Below the pieces are notes generated by a model, which saw nothing but the letters and a program-made list of their open reading frames with translations, was not told where the DNA came from and searched no databases. A DNA stretch of 64,000 bases from positions 62,001 to 126,000 of the forward strand of contig JACJGO010000011.1 of assembly GCA_014163555.1 (NCBI GenBank), in the 5' to 3' direction. A program made the position numbers and the translations under genes. Below are positions 8,274 through 16,671 of this stretch, piece after piece (position 1 is the stretch's first letter; each line of letters begins with the position of its first letter). The stretch comes from Flavisolibacter longurius (GTDB lineage Bacteria > Bacteroidota > Bacteroidia > Chitinophagales > Chitinophagaceae).

Positions 8274-10235
8274 TTAAAAACGGAAGCGTACACCACCGTA
8301 GGCGGCAAAGCCGGCCGTATTATACCCATAAATATCCGAATAGGTTTGATCCAGTACATTCCGTGCATCGGCAAACAGCTTGAGCCGGTTTTGCAACAAG
8401 CCATATTCCGCATACACATTGATCAGCGTATAGGGTTTAAGCGTGACAGGTCGGGAAGCAAAGGTGACGGGATCAAAATACAAATCCTGGCTTTCACCCA
8501 CTGCATTTATATTAAACGAAGCAAAAAGCGACGGAGTTGCCTGCCATCCCAGTGTTGTGTTCAGTGTATGCCGGGGACGACGCAGCAGGTTGAAATAGGT
8601 CGTATCCTTCCCTGCTTGTTTTGTTGTTACCTGGCCATCTACAAAACTGTAAAAGGCTCGCAGCTGAATGCTCTCTGTCAGTTGCAGGCTTCCGTCGATT
8701 TCAAGCCCATAGTCGTTTTGTCTGTCCTGGTTGATATAGCTGGAACGAAAGGTTGCCGGGTTATAAAAAAACGCAATCACATCCTTTACGGCACGATCGA
8801 AATACGTCACACGAACCTGGCCTTTGCCGTCCTCAAAAAAGAACTGCGCTCCCCCTTCCATGTTCAGCGAGGTTTCCGGTTTCAGGTCCTTGTTTCCATA
8901 AACAGAAAATAGCTGGTAGAGGCTGGGCGTTTTGTAGCCGGACGAAAGATTGGCAAACAACTTTACCTCCTTGTTCAGCAGCACTGATGGATTAATGTTG
9001 AAAGCAACGTTGCTGCCATATTCTGAATGATGATTGAACCGGCCGCCGCCTTCAATAGAAAAAGCATCGCTGGTAAAGTTGAGGGCCGCATACAGGCTCG
9101 ATTGGTTTTGCTTTACGCTGTCCGCACTTTGTGCAGCTTTTGAGGCGCCAAATGCACTGATCTGTGTGGCGGAATAGTCGGTACCGGATGAACGGAAATC
9201 ACCGCCGGCTGTCAGCTTAAAAAACGAGAAAGGATACACTACAAAGGCTTCGGCAAAATGCTCCGTAGCCTTGTACGCACTTTGATTGAACCTGTAAAAA
9301 CCATTGCGGCTTTGCGTGGAATCATCAAGATAGTTACGGCTTGTTTTATTGAGCTGGTACAATACATTCACCTGCGCCCTGCCAATGGAGATGATGTTCT
9401 TAACACCGGTCTGTAGGTTCTTTGCGTCGTATTCAAAATCACGTTCATCTGCAAACGCATCATTGTCCAGGGCACCGCTGTTTTTGCTGAAGCGAAGAAA
9501 AGGTTGGATGCGCAATCCTTTTGCAGCCTGTACACCAAAATTGGCCTGTACACTGTTTTGTTTATACCAATCCCTGTCAAATGACTGGGTGGCTGTTGCC
9601 GGTTGCTGGGCTTCCGAAAAACCATCGGTACGATAATGCGAAAGTGCCAGGTTGTAATCAAATAATTTTATAGCACCATTGATACCTGCATTGGCCCGCC
9701 AGGTGTTGAAGCTACCATAGTTGACTACACCGTTTCCCGAAATTGGTTTTGTCCCGCCTTTGCGGGTAATGATATTGATTACACCAGCAATCGCATCGCT
9801 GCCGTACAGGGTGCTCTGGCTGCCTTTCAGGATCTCCACTCTTTCCACCGCGTCAACAGGAATGTAACGGATGTCGAAATTGCTGCCAATGCCCGACGCA
9901 TCATATACAGGAATGCCATCAACAGTGATCAGGGTATAATCCACCTTGCCGCCCCGCAGGTAAATGCTTTTATCCTTGCCGGCATTGTTGGTGTAACCGT
10001 TAATAAATACACCTCCCAGTTCCGTGATCACCTGCGAAAGATCGCGGCTGCCCGCCTTTTCCAGTTGCTGGCGGCTGATGGTCACAACGACTTTCCCGGT
10101 TTCGGTTGTTTTGGTGGAAAACTTGCTGGCGCTGAGGGTTAGATTTTCTAACGTGTCTTTTCCTTCCTGCGGAAGGGTTTGGGCTTGTAGCTGACTGCTT
10201 GTAATGAGTGCAGTCACAACAAAAAGTCTTTTCAT
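8274..10235 (-). CDS. btuB: TonB-dependent vitamin B12 receptor
   Basis: This 653-residue outer-membrane receptor imports cobalamin with energy from TonB. A signal peptide MKRLFVVTALITSSQLQAQ precedes a plug domain with RDLSQVITELGGVFINGY and VERVEILKGSQSTLYGSDA, the hallmark of BtuB-like plugs. The beta-barrel follows and ends in the terminal aromatic residue of YGGVRFRF. The upstream leader holds a cobalamin riboswitch, which strongly supports the substrate and indicates repression when B12 is plentiful. It is the first gene of a unit with the DUF71 ATPase and MarC. Confidence 0.96.
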   Translation of the reverse strand: MKRLFVVTALITSSQLQAQTLPQEGKDTLENLTLSASKFSTKTTETGKVVVTISRQQLEKAGSRDLSQVITELGGVFINGYTNNAGKDKSIYLRGGKVDYTLITVDGIPVYDASGIGSNFDIRYIPVDAVERVEILKGSQSTLYGSDAIAGVINIITRKGGTKPISGNGVVNYGSFNTWRANAGINGAIKLFDYNLALSHYRTDGFSEAQQPATATQSFDRDWYKQNSVQANFGVQAAKGLRIQPFLRFSKNSGALDNDAFADERDFEYDAKNLQTGVKNIISIGRAQVNVLYQLNKTSRNYLDDSTQSRNGFYRFNQSAYKATEHFAEAFVVYPFSFFKLTAGGDFRSSGTDYSATQISAFGASKAAQSADSVKQNQSSLYAALNFTSDAFSIEGGGRFNHHSEYGSNVAFNINPSVLLNKEVKLFANLSSGYKTPSLYQLFSVYGNKDLKPETSLNMEGGAQFFFEDGKGQVRVTYFDRAVKDVIAFFYNPATFRSSYINQDRQNDYGLEIDGSLQLTESIQLRAFYSFVDGQVTTKQAGKDTTYFNLLRRPRHTLNTTLGWQATPSLFASFNINAVGESQDLYFDPVTFASRPVTLKPYTLINVYAEYGLLQNRLKLFADARNVLDQTYSDIYGYNTAGFAAYGGVRFRF

Positions 10236-10339
10236 TTTACTGTTGCTTTTTTGTGACTGCTTCCGAAAAATAGTTAGAGAAAGATAACTGCAGTTTTATC
10301 TTCTCAGCTTTTCCTCCGAAAGCATGAATGATGAAATAG

Positions 10340-10546
10340 GCAACCGGCAGGTCTTCTGGCTTCGGTAATGCACCTTCCCGTCCGCCTTGGGCGGACAGTG
10401 GTTGTAGATTGCAAAGCTTGCAGTGGCTGGAAATTAACTAGCGTTTGTCAGCACACTACCGGCTTACCGTTACAGCTACGGGGATAGCGCCGGACTTTCA
10501 CCGGCTTCCCTTTTAATGGTCCACCTGAGGCGGACCAACCTGTTGC
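10340..10546 (-). ncRNA. Cobalamin riboswitch upstream of btuB
   Basis: On the minus strand the conserved B12 box GCCAGAAGACCTGCCGG lies near the 3' end (10344-10360). The core segments GCCGGTGAAAGTCCGGCGCT and CCCCGTAGCTGTAACGG are near the 5' half, and GCCACTGCAAGC is in the middle. The outer stem can form between GCAAC at the 5' end and GTTGC at the 3' end. It ends about 105 bases before the btuB start. Two extra G+C-rich hairpins lie inside: 10380-10396 (7-bp stem, GTCCGCC) and 10517-10536. Confidence 0.95.
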
Positions 10547-10650
10547 GAGCCGCAAATGTAGGGAAACAAAAGAAGGCACAATAAAAACTTACACACGTGT
10601 TTTTAAGAACGTTGTTTTTTTGTTACCGGCAACAGGAAATCGATTCATCG

Positions 10651-10674
10651 TCCGTTGCGTCGCACTCTTGTGCG
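10651..10674 (+). repeat. Dispersed repeat, TCCGTTGCGTCGCAC type, copy 1
   Basis: This 24-base segment starting TCCGTTGCGTCGCACTCTTG matches 21 of 24 positions of the reverse complement of 17562-17585. Both copies are intergenic. Confidence 0.7.
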
Positions 10675-10903
10675 TTCTGTAATTCTATTCAACTTTTTTT
10701 CCAAACCACAGAGACAGGGAGGACACAAAGGTTCACAGGGATCATCCGTGCCCCTGTACCGGAGTTTAACCTGACGAAGGAAGGACGGTTAAGAAAACAC
10801 GGGACTCCTTCGGAGCCGTTTTCGTCTGCTGAATCTTTTTCTATAAACACGCTACTCCTCCGGAGTAAATACAAAACGATCCGTTTCTATCTTCAAACGT
10901 TTA

Positions 10904-10930
10904 CTCCAAACTCCAAACTCCAAACTCCAA
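10904..10930 (+). repeat. Short tandem repeat, unit CTCCAAA, about four copies
   Basis: Four head-to-tail 7-base units are seen, the last ending in CTCCAAT. The array lies directly upstream of the candidate -7 box of the amino-acid permease, so variation in copy number could alter promoter spacing; this effect is inference. Confidence 0.8.
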
Positions 10931-10936
10931 TCGAAA

Positions 10937-10944
10937 TACGTTTG
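10937..10944 (+). promoter_or_regulatory. Candidate -7 box TACGTTTG for the permease operon
   Basis: The octamer fits TAnnTTTG and ends 17 bases before the ATG at 10962. The expected -33 region falls in the CTCCAAA tandem repeat and has no good TTTG. Confidence 0.35.
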
Positions 10945-10961
10945 CCACTTATCTTCACCAC

Positions 10962-12350
10962 ATGATGAAAAAACAAAAGCTGCAGCTTTTTGACCTGACC
11001 ATGATCATTATCAGCTTTGTCATTGGGATGGGTATTTTCCGTACACCTGTTAATGTTGCTGCCGCTACTCCTACACCCTTTATTTTTTATCTCTGCTGGA
11101 TCGCCGGCGGCCTCGTGGCCCTTTGTGGCGCACTTACCTATGCCGAAATCGGCTCCCGCCTGCCTGTCACCGGCGGTTACTACAAGGTGTTTGCGTATGC
11201 CTATCACCCATCGATCGCCTTTGCCATCAATTGTATTATTCTTGTTTCAAACGCCGCTTCCTGTGCCGCCGTGGCCCTGGTGGGCAGCGAGTATATAAGC
11301 AGTGTCCTCATCCCCGCTTCCAAAGACGCTGCATATCTTTCTGTTGATGGCAATGCAGACTATATCCGAACCGTACAAATGACCATCGCCATTTTGGCCA
11401 TTGCGCTTTTTTATGTGGTCAATATGCTCGGCCTGCGCCTCAGTGCCAAAACACAATCGGCCCTGATGATCATCAAAATCGGAATGGTGCTGCTGCTCAT
11501 TGCACCACTCTTCTTTGCCACCAACGAGGCCCCTGCCGTTTCTACTCTGGCCAACAGTGATATGAGTCCGGCCCTGCGGGAATACATCAAAGCTTTTGGC
11601 ATTGGACTGGTTGCGGTAAGCTTTACCTATGGCGGTTACCAGCAAACCATCAATTTCGGCGAGGAAGTGGAGCGACCCAACCGCAATATTCCACGCGGCA
11701 TATTCATTGGCATTTTTGTGATCATTTTGCTTTACCTGCTGATCAACGTGGCGTATGTGAACGTGATTGGTTTTGAAGAGCTGAAAAGGAGCACCAACAT
11801 TGCTGCCATCATGGCCTCGAAAGTGTTTGGCGCACAGGCCGAACGAATCTTATCCGTGCTCCTGTTCCTGGGTGTACTGGCCTATGTGAATGCTGTGCTG
11901 CTCAGCAATCCGCGGGTAATGTATGCGATGAGCGAAGACAAGATTCTTCCTGCTGCATTTTCGCGGCGCAACGACCGCCAGGTACTTACCTTTTCCTTAA
12001 CCGTGTTTGCCGTTATGGCTGCACTGGTTGTTTTCTGGGCTCAGGCCTTTGATAAAATTCTCAGCTTTACCATATTCCTCGACAGCTTTGGAATGGCCTT
12101 ATCCGCCGGCAGCATTTTTATGATCCGCAAGCGAACGGCACATCTCAACGGTACCGGCATTTTCAGCATGAAGCTCTATCCCCTGCTGCCGCTGATCTTT
12201 ATTGCAGCCTATGCCTTTGTAGCCGTCAGCATTGCGATGGACTACGAAGCCAATGATTATGCAGCCCTGGTAGGAATGGCCGTACTCATATTTTTCACAC
12301 TTTTGTATTTTATCGTAAAAGCTATCCGCAAACCCGGAGCAAACAACTAG
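10962..12350 (+). CDS. APC-superfamily amino acid permease
   Basis: This 462-residue integral membrane protein has about twelve hydrophobic segments. The N-terminal first helix shows the APC signature IISFVIGMGIFRTP, followed by ALTYAEIGSRLPVTGGYYKV, typical of amino-acid/polyamine/organocation transporters. It should act in the inner membrane as a secondary transporter. The Cys/Met PLP enzyme begins one base after its stop codon, so the two form an operon and the substrate may be a sulfur amino acid; that specificity is inference from context. Many relatives are annotated only as APC family permease. Confidence 0.95.
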   Translation: MMKKQKLQLFDLTMIIISFVIGMGIFRTPVNVAAATPTPFIFYLCWIAGGLVALCGALTYAEIGSRLPVTGGYYKVFAYAYHPSIAFAINCIILVSNAASCAAVALVGSEYISSVLIPASKDAAYLSVDGNADYIRTVQMTIAILAIALFYVVNMLGLRLSAKTQSALMIIKIGMVLLLIAPLFFATNEAPAVSTLANSDMSPALREYIKAFGIGLVAVSFTYGGYQQTINFGEEVERPNRNIPRGIFIGIFVIILLYLLINVAYVNVIGFEELKRSTNIAAIMASKVFGAQAERILSVLLFLGVLAYVNAVLLSNPRVMYAMSEDKILPAAFSRRNDRQVLTFSLTVFAVMAALVVFWAQAFDKILSFTIFLDSFGMALSAGSIFMIRKRTAHLNGTGIFSMKLYPLLPLIFIAAYAFVAVSIAMDYEANDYAALVGMAVLIFFTLLYFIVKAIRKPGANN

Positions 12351-12351
12351 C

Positions 12352-13509
12352 ATGGACACTTCTTATATCATCAACGAACTGGCCGAAGACCGCGAACATT
12401 ATTTCAACGCCATTGCACCGCCGATTGTACAAACCTCCAATTTCAAATTTGAAACCGTAGCCGATCTGCGCAAAGCTTTTGAAGATGAAATGGGTGGTTA
12501 TGTGTACAGCCGTGGGTTGAACCCAACCGTAGACATCCTGCGCAAAAAACTGGCGGCGCTTGATAGTGCCGAAGACTGCCTTGTCTTCAACAACGGCGCG
12601 GCTGCCATTTATGCTGCCGTGTTGTCCAATGTCAAAAGCGGTGATCATATTATTTCAGTGAACAAACCCTACTCCTGGGCGCAAAAAACCTTCGACCTGA
12701 TCCTGACCCGTTTTGGCATTACCACCACCTATATTGCGGGTACAGATATCAGCCAGTTTGAAGAGGCGCTTCAACCCACCACTTCGTTTATTTATCTCGA
12801 GTCGCCCAACTCGTGGAACTTTGCCATTCAGCCGATAAGAGAAGTGGCCGCCTTTGCAAAAAAGCATGGGATCATCACCCTTATCGATAACAGCTATTGC
12901 ACTCCGCTTTACCAGCGTCCCATTGAAATGGGCATTGACCTAAGCATGCAAACCGCCACAAAATATATCGGTGGCCATAGCGATACCCTGGGCGGCGTAT
13001 TATCCGGTTCGCACGGGCTCATGAAAAAAATATTTGACCTCGATTACCTGGCCATCGGAAGCGGCATTCAGCCGTTCAATGCCTGGCTCCTGATTCGCGG
13101 ACTGCGAACGCTTCCGGCACGACTGGATCGTATAACAAATACCAGCCGTGAAGTGCTCGCATTTTTAAAACAGCATCCGCGTATCGACAACATTCTTTTC
13201 CCGCTGGATGAATCCTTTCCGCAATACACTCTGGCTAAAAGCCAGATGCAGGGTGCCTGCGGATTGCTTACGATCACACTAAAGAACGGAACCGTTGAAA
13301 GCATTACCCGCTTTTGCGAATCGCTGAAACATTTTTCGATGGCTGTAAGCTGGGGCGGACACGAATCGCTGGTGATTCCGAAATGCGCCGGCATTCCTCC
13401 GGTTCAATTTGACCCAGCCAACGAGGAGCACCAGTACATTCGTATTTATACCGGTCTGGAAGACCCGCAATACCTGATCAACGACCTGGCACAGGCACTC
13501 GATAATTGA
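12352..13509 (+). CDS. Cys/Met metabolism PLP-dependent enzyme (trans-sulfuration family)
   Basis: This 385-residue fold-type I PLP enzyme is related to cystathionine gamma-synthase, cystathionine beta-lyase and methionine gamma-lyase. Seen: an N-terminal YSRGLNPTVDILRKKLA block, a glycine/alanine-rich cofactor region at NNGAAAIYAAVLS, and the PLP lysine in QTATKYIGGHSDTLGG. An aspartate that would hold the pyridine nitrogen lies in TLIDNSY. The sequence does not separate synthase from lyase activity. It overlaps the permease unit almost directly (1-base gap), suggesting uptake plus breakdown or conversion of a sulfur amino acid. Confidence 0.94.
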   Translation: MDTSYIINELAEDREHYFNAIAPPIVQTSNFKFETVADLRKAFEDEMGGYVYSRGLNPTVDILRKKLAALDSAEDCLVFNNGAAAIYAAVLSNVKSGDHIISVNKPYSWAQKTFDLILTRFGITTTYIAGTDISQFEEALQPTTSFIYLESPNSWNFAIQPIREVAAFAKKHGIITLIDNSYCTPLYQRPIEMGIDLSMQTATKYIGGHSDTLGGVLSGSHGLMKKIFDLDYLAIGSGIQPFNAWLLIRGLRTLPARLDRITNTSREVLAFLKQHPRIDNILFPLDESFPQYTLAKSQMQGACGLLTITLKNGTVESITRFCESLKHFSMAVSWGGHESLVIPKCAGIPPVQFDPANEEHQYIRIYTGLEDPQYLINDLAQALDN

Positions 13510-13572
13510 ATCAACGCCCAATGATTATTTTTAGGGCCAAATCCTACCACCCCTTCAAAGGCAGATGCACGT

Positions 13573-14721
13573 ATGAAAAAAACAACCCGGTGGATATTAC
13601 TCTTGTTAGGCGCTCTTGTCCTGTTTATTCTTCTTACAAGGACCGTGTTCAAAAAAGACGGTGAAGGCACAAAAGTGACGGCAGAAACCATCAAGCGACG
13701 CACCATTGTTGAAACGGTATCGGCCAGCGGGAAAATCTACCCGGAGACCGAAATCAAGGTGGGGTCGCCTGTTAGCGGCGAAGTGGTGCAATTGTCTGTG
13801 CAGGAAGGCGACACCGTGCAAAAAGGAAAGATACTGGCCCGCATTCAGGGCGAACGAAACACAGCGGCACAACGGATTTCCGTTCCCAACGTGCCACCCG
13901 GTTTTGAAGGATTATTACAAAATATGCAGCCGCCACGAAGCAGCGGCCCTTCTTCAGCTACCATCAAAGCGCCTATCAGCGGAACGATTACAGCACTGAA
14001 TGCAAAACAAGGCGAACGGGTTGGCGCTATGCAAATGCCGGGATCGGAGCTACTACGCATAGCCGACATGAACAACATTGAAGTGCGGGTAGATGTGAAT
14101 GAGAACAACATCATTAAGATCAGTATCGGCGACTCGGCCGACGTGGAGGTGGAAGCCTACAACAAACGAAAATTTAAAGGCATTGTGACTGCCATTGCCA
14201 ACGGCGGCACCAAGCGGGAAGCACAATCTTTTTTATCGAACGACATTACCAGCTACGAAGTACGCATTCGCCTGCTGCCTGCAACCTATGCAGATCTCTA
14301 CGACAGCACAAAGCCGCGTAGCATGCCCTTTCGTCCGGGCATGAACGCAAGGGCCGATATCAAAACCCGCAAACGGGAAGATGTGCTGGCGGTGCCGGTG
14401 GGGGCAGTAGTATCAAAACCTAAAGGCGAAGAGGGCAATAGTTCTATGGCCAAGGTAGAGGGCAAAGAGGATGTTGCTGGCGAAGAAACCGGTTTTAGTG
14501 AAGAATTGGAAGAAGTGGTGTACGTTATTAAACAGGATGGAAGCGTGGAAAAACGGGTAGTGGTCACCGGCATACAGGACATCAACTATTTTGAAATCAC
14601 CAGCGGCATAAAAGAAGGCGAACGGGTGGTGTCGGGGCCGTATTCGGCGGTGAGCAAAACGTTGCGCAGCGGCAACAAAGTTAAGGTAGTATCAAAAGAC
14701 AAACTATTTCAAAACGAGTAA
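13573..14721 (+). CDS. HlyD/MacA-type efflux periplasmic adaptor
   Basis: The 382-residue protein has an N-terminal membrane anchor (WILLLLGALVLFILLTRTVF). A lipoyl-like biotinyl fold follows around ASGKIYPETEIKVGSPVSGEVV and again at IKAPISGTITALNAKQGERV, then beta-barrel and membrane-proximal domains ending with EGERVVSGPYSAV. These adaptors bridge an inner-membrane ABC or RND pump and an outer-membrane channel. No pump or TolC-like gene is next to it: gpsA follows after one base on the same strand. It therefore looks like an orphan adaptor whose partners are encoded elsewhere. A short hydrophilic insert (about residues 285-310) is rich in E/G/K. Confidence 0.93.
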   Translation: MKKTTRWILLLLGALVLFILLTRTVFKKDGEGTKVTAETIKRRTIVETVSASGKIYPETEIKVGSPVSGEVVQLSVQEGDTVQKGKILARIQGERNTAAQRISVPNVPPGFEGLLQNMQPPRSSGPSSATIKAPISGTITALNAKQGERVGAMQMPGSELLRIADMNNIEVRVDVNENNIIKISIGDSADVEVEAYNKRKFKGIVTAIANGGTKREAQSFLSNDITSYEVRIRLLPATYADLYDSTKPRSMPFRPGMNARADIKTRKREDVLAVPVGAVVSKPKGEEGNSSMAKVEGKEDVAGEETGFSEELEEVVYVIKQDGSVEKRVVVTGIQDINYFEITSGIKEGERVVSGPYSAVSKTLRSGNKVKVVSKDKLFQNE

Positions 14722-14722
14722 C

Positions 14723-15760
14723 ATGGAAGGATATAGCATAGGTGTGATTGGCAATGGCAGTTGGGGAACGGCTTTGGTAAAGATCTTAACCGATGGCGGA
14801 CAACCGGTAAACTGGTGGATCCGTAATGCTTCGAGTATTGATTACATTAAGCGCCGCCGTCATAACCCTAATTATTTGCACTCCGCTTATTTTGATGTAA
14901 CGCTGCTGAACATGAGTGACGACATCCGGGAGATTGCAACCACATCGGATGTGCTGGTGATTGCGGTGCCCTCTGCCTATGCAGAAAGTGTGCTTGCAGG
15001 CATCGACAAAGAAATCCTGAAAGAAAAAAAGATCATCTCTGCTATCAAAGGGTTGATCCCCGGGCAGGACATTCTCCTGAACGAATACCTGCAAAAAGAT
15101 TACGGCCTGCCGTTGCAAAATTATTTCGCCGTGCTGGGCCCCTGCCATGCCGAGGAAGTGGCCGCAGAAAAGCTTTCCTACCTCACCATTTCCGGTGTTG
15201 ACAGCGAAGAAGCCGAAAAGATGGCGGCCCTGTTTCAAACGCCGTATATCAATACGATCGTCAACCCCGATATCCTGGGCGTACAGTATGCGGCCGTGAT
15301 GAAAAATATTTATGCCTTAGGCGCCGGCATCGCTCACGGACTGGAATACGGCGACAATTTCTTAAGTGTTTTGATCGCCAACAGCGCCGATGAAATGGCC
15401 GGGTTCCTCCGCAAGGTTGGCGTGCAACATATTGTAGTCGGTGAACACGAAACTTCAGACCACCGCAAAGACATGAACTACGCCGCTTCGGTTTACCTGG
15501 GCGACCTGCTGGTAACCTGCTATTCGCTGTATAGCCGCAACCGCACCTTTGGCAACATGATCGGTAAAGGTTATACGGTACAATCGGCCCAACTGGAATT
15601 AAACATGGTGGCCGAAGGGTATTATGCGTCCCGCTGTATTAACAATTTCAACAAAAGCATTGGCGCCGATATGCCCATTGCCGAAACCATTTACCAGATT
15701 TTATGGGAACGCCTGCAGCCGCGAAAGGGATTTGAAAAAGTGGAACAGGTGTTGGTGTGA
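14723..15760 (+). CDS. gpsA: NAD(P)H-dependent glycerol-3-phosphate dehydrogenase
   Basis: This 345-residue cytoplasmic enzyme reduces dihydroxyacetone phosphate to sn-glycerol 3-phosphate for phospholipid synthesis. The nucleotide-binding GNGSWGTALVKIL is at the N-terminus. A central GPCHAEEVA motif (GPSxAxEV in many homologues) and the catalytic lysine in YAAVMKNIYALGAGIAHG are present. The length fits the family. It starts one base after the HlyD-type adaptor stop codon, so the two are probably co-transcribed although functionally unrelated. A repeat-bearing intergenic region and the convergent trmD gene follow. Confidence 0.96.
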   Translation: MEGYSIGVIGNGSWGTALVKILTDGGQPVNWWIRNASSIDYIKRRRHNPNYLHSAYFDVTLLNMSDDIREIATTSDVLVIAVPSAYAESVLAGIDKEILKEKKIISAIKGLIPGQDILLNEYLQKDYGLPLQNYFAVLGPCHAEEVAAEKLSYLTISGVDSEEAEKMAALFQTPYINTIVNPDILGVQYAAVMKNIYALGAGIAHGLEYGDNFLSVLIANSADEMAGFLRKVGVQHIVVGEHETSDHRKDMNYAASVYLGDLLVTCYSLYSRNRTFGNMIGKGYTVQSAQLELNMVAEGYYASRCINNFNKSIGADMPIAETIYQILWERLQPRKGFEKVEQVLV

Positions 15761-15762
15761 GG

Positions 15763-15921
15763 GAACGTCAAATGTGAGACGTGAAACGTGAAACCCGAAA
15801 GAGTATACAAGTTTACGGGTTCACTCGTTCACAAGTTAAAAGCTCCGGCAAACTATCACAAAAAAGATTGAATCTATAGTGTCGCTACGGTTTCACGTCT
15901 CACGTTTGACGTTTCACGTCC
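15763..15921. repeat. Inverted-repeat element between convergent gpsA and trmD
   Basis: The left arm at 15765-15794 (ACGTCAAATGTGAGACGTG...) is the reverse complement, with one mismatch over about 23 bases, of the right arm at 15889-15921. About 95 bases of unrelated DNA lie between the arms. The same arm sequence recurs at 61450-61577, so it is a dispersed repeat and not just a terminator hairpin. Confidence 0.75.
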
Positions 15922-15922
15922 T

Positions 15923-16600
15923 TCATTCTTCCAGCAGATCGGGTCTGCGCTCTTTTGTGCGCTGCACGGCCTGTTCGTGCCGCCACTCTTCAATTTTTGC
16001 GGTATGACCACTCAGCAAAATGTCGGGCACTTTTTGACCCCGCCACTCCGCCGGCCTTGTATAAACCGGTGGCGCCAGCAGGTTATCCTGAAACGAATCG
16101 GTGAGGGCTGACGTTTCATCATTGAGCACACCGGGTATCAATCGTCCGACAGCATCTACTATAATAGCAGCTGCCAATTCACCACCACTCAGCACATAAT
16201 CGCCTATTGAAATTTCTTTCGTTACATATTGTTCGCGGATGCGCTGATCAATGCCTTTGTAGTGCCCGCAAATGAGTAAAAGATTTTCTTTTAAAGAAAG
16301 CTGATTCGCTGTTTTCTGGTTGAAGGTTTCGCCGTCAGGCGTGAGAAAGATGATCTCGTCAAACGTCCGCTCCTTACTCAGTTCATCAATGGCGTTGGCC
16401 AGCGGCTCGGGCATCATTACCATTCCGGCGCCACCACCATATTGATAGTCATCCACCTGCCCGTACTCATTTACCGCCCATTTGCGCAGGTGGTGAACCT
16501 TCACCTGCAACAAGCCCTTGTCCTGTGCCCGTTTCATGATCGAATGCGACAGGGGACTTTCCAACAACTCCGGCAAAACCGTAAGAATATCAATGTGCAT
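15923..16600 (-). CDS. trmD: tRNA (guanine(37)-N1)-methyltransferase
   Basis: This 225-residue SPOUT enzyme methylates G37 of tRNAs that have G36, using S-adenosylmethionine, and prevents frameshifting. It begins [17 protein letters not shown]. The trefoil-knot cofactor region is seen as [14 protein letters not shown] and [14 protein letters not shown], followed by [15 protein letters not shown]. Length and motifs are typical. It is monocistronic here rather than in the rpsP-rimM-trmD-rplS order found in many bacteria. The -7 box lies only four bases before the ATG, so the transcript is probably leaderless. Confidence 0.97.
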   Translation of the reverse strand: MHIDILTVLPELLESPLSHSIMKRAQDKGLLQVKVHHLRKWAVNEYGQVDDYQYGGGAGMVMMPEPLANAIDELSKERTFDEIIFLTPDGETFNQKTANQLSLKENLLLICGHYKGIDQRIREQYVTKEISIGDYVLSGGELAAAIIVDAVGRLIPGVLNDETSALTDSFQDNLLAPPVYTRPAEWRGQKVPDILLSGHTAKIEEWRHEQAVQRTKERRPDLLEE

Positions 16601-16604
16601 GCGG

Positions 16605-16612
16605 CAAAGATA
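16605..16612 (-). promoter_or_regulatory. -7 box TATCTTTG directly before trmD
   Basis: This exact TAnnTTTG match lies four bases (CCGC) before the ATG at 16600. With transcription starting about seven bases after the box, the mRNA would begin at or next to the start codon. Confidence 0.6.
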
Positions 16613-16671
16613 AAGGGGGCAAAGGGGGAGAAAGCAAAAAGCCTCCTCAGGGAAGCTTTCTTATTTATTCC

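Larger units (their letters stand above)
10547..10961. other. Intergenic region rich in short repeats, no gene accepted
   Basis: The stretch contains a copy of the TCCGTTGCGTCGCAC repeat, an ACCACAGAGACAGGGAGG-type motif, two tiny palindromes (GACTCCTTCGGAGCC-like at about 10803 and TACTCCTCCGGAGTA at about 10852) and a 7-base tandem repeat at 10904-10930. A 122-residue plus-strand frame crosses it but looks like low-complexity antisense of repeats, with no recognisable domain. The promoter of the permease is expected at its right end. Confidence 0.6.

Noticed and set aside
8118-8912. 264-codon plus-strand frame
   Set aside because: It is antisense to btuB and DUF71, both secure; no family similarity in the translation.
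10904-10930. Possible CRISPR-like direct repeats
   Set aside because: Units are only seven bases and have no spacers; it is a simple tandem repeat.
10597-10965. 122-codon plus-strand frame upstream of the permease
   Set aside because: It is built from dispersed repeats, small palindromes and the CTCCAAA array; the translation has no domain or signal.
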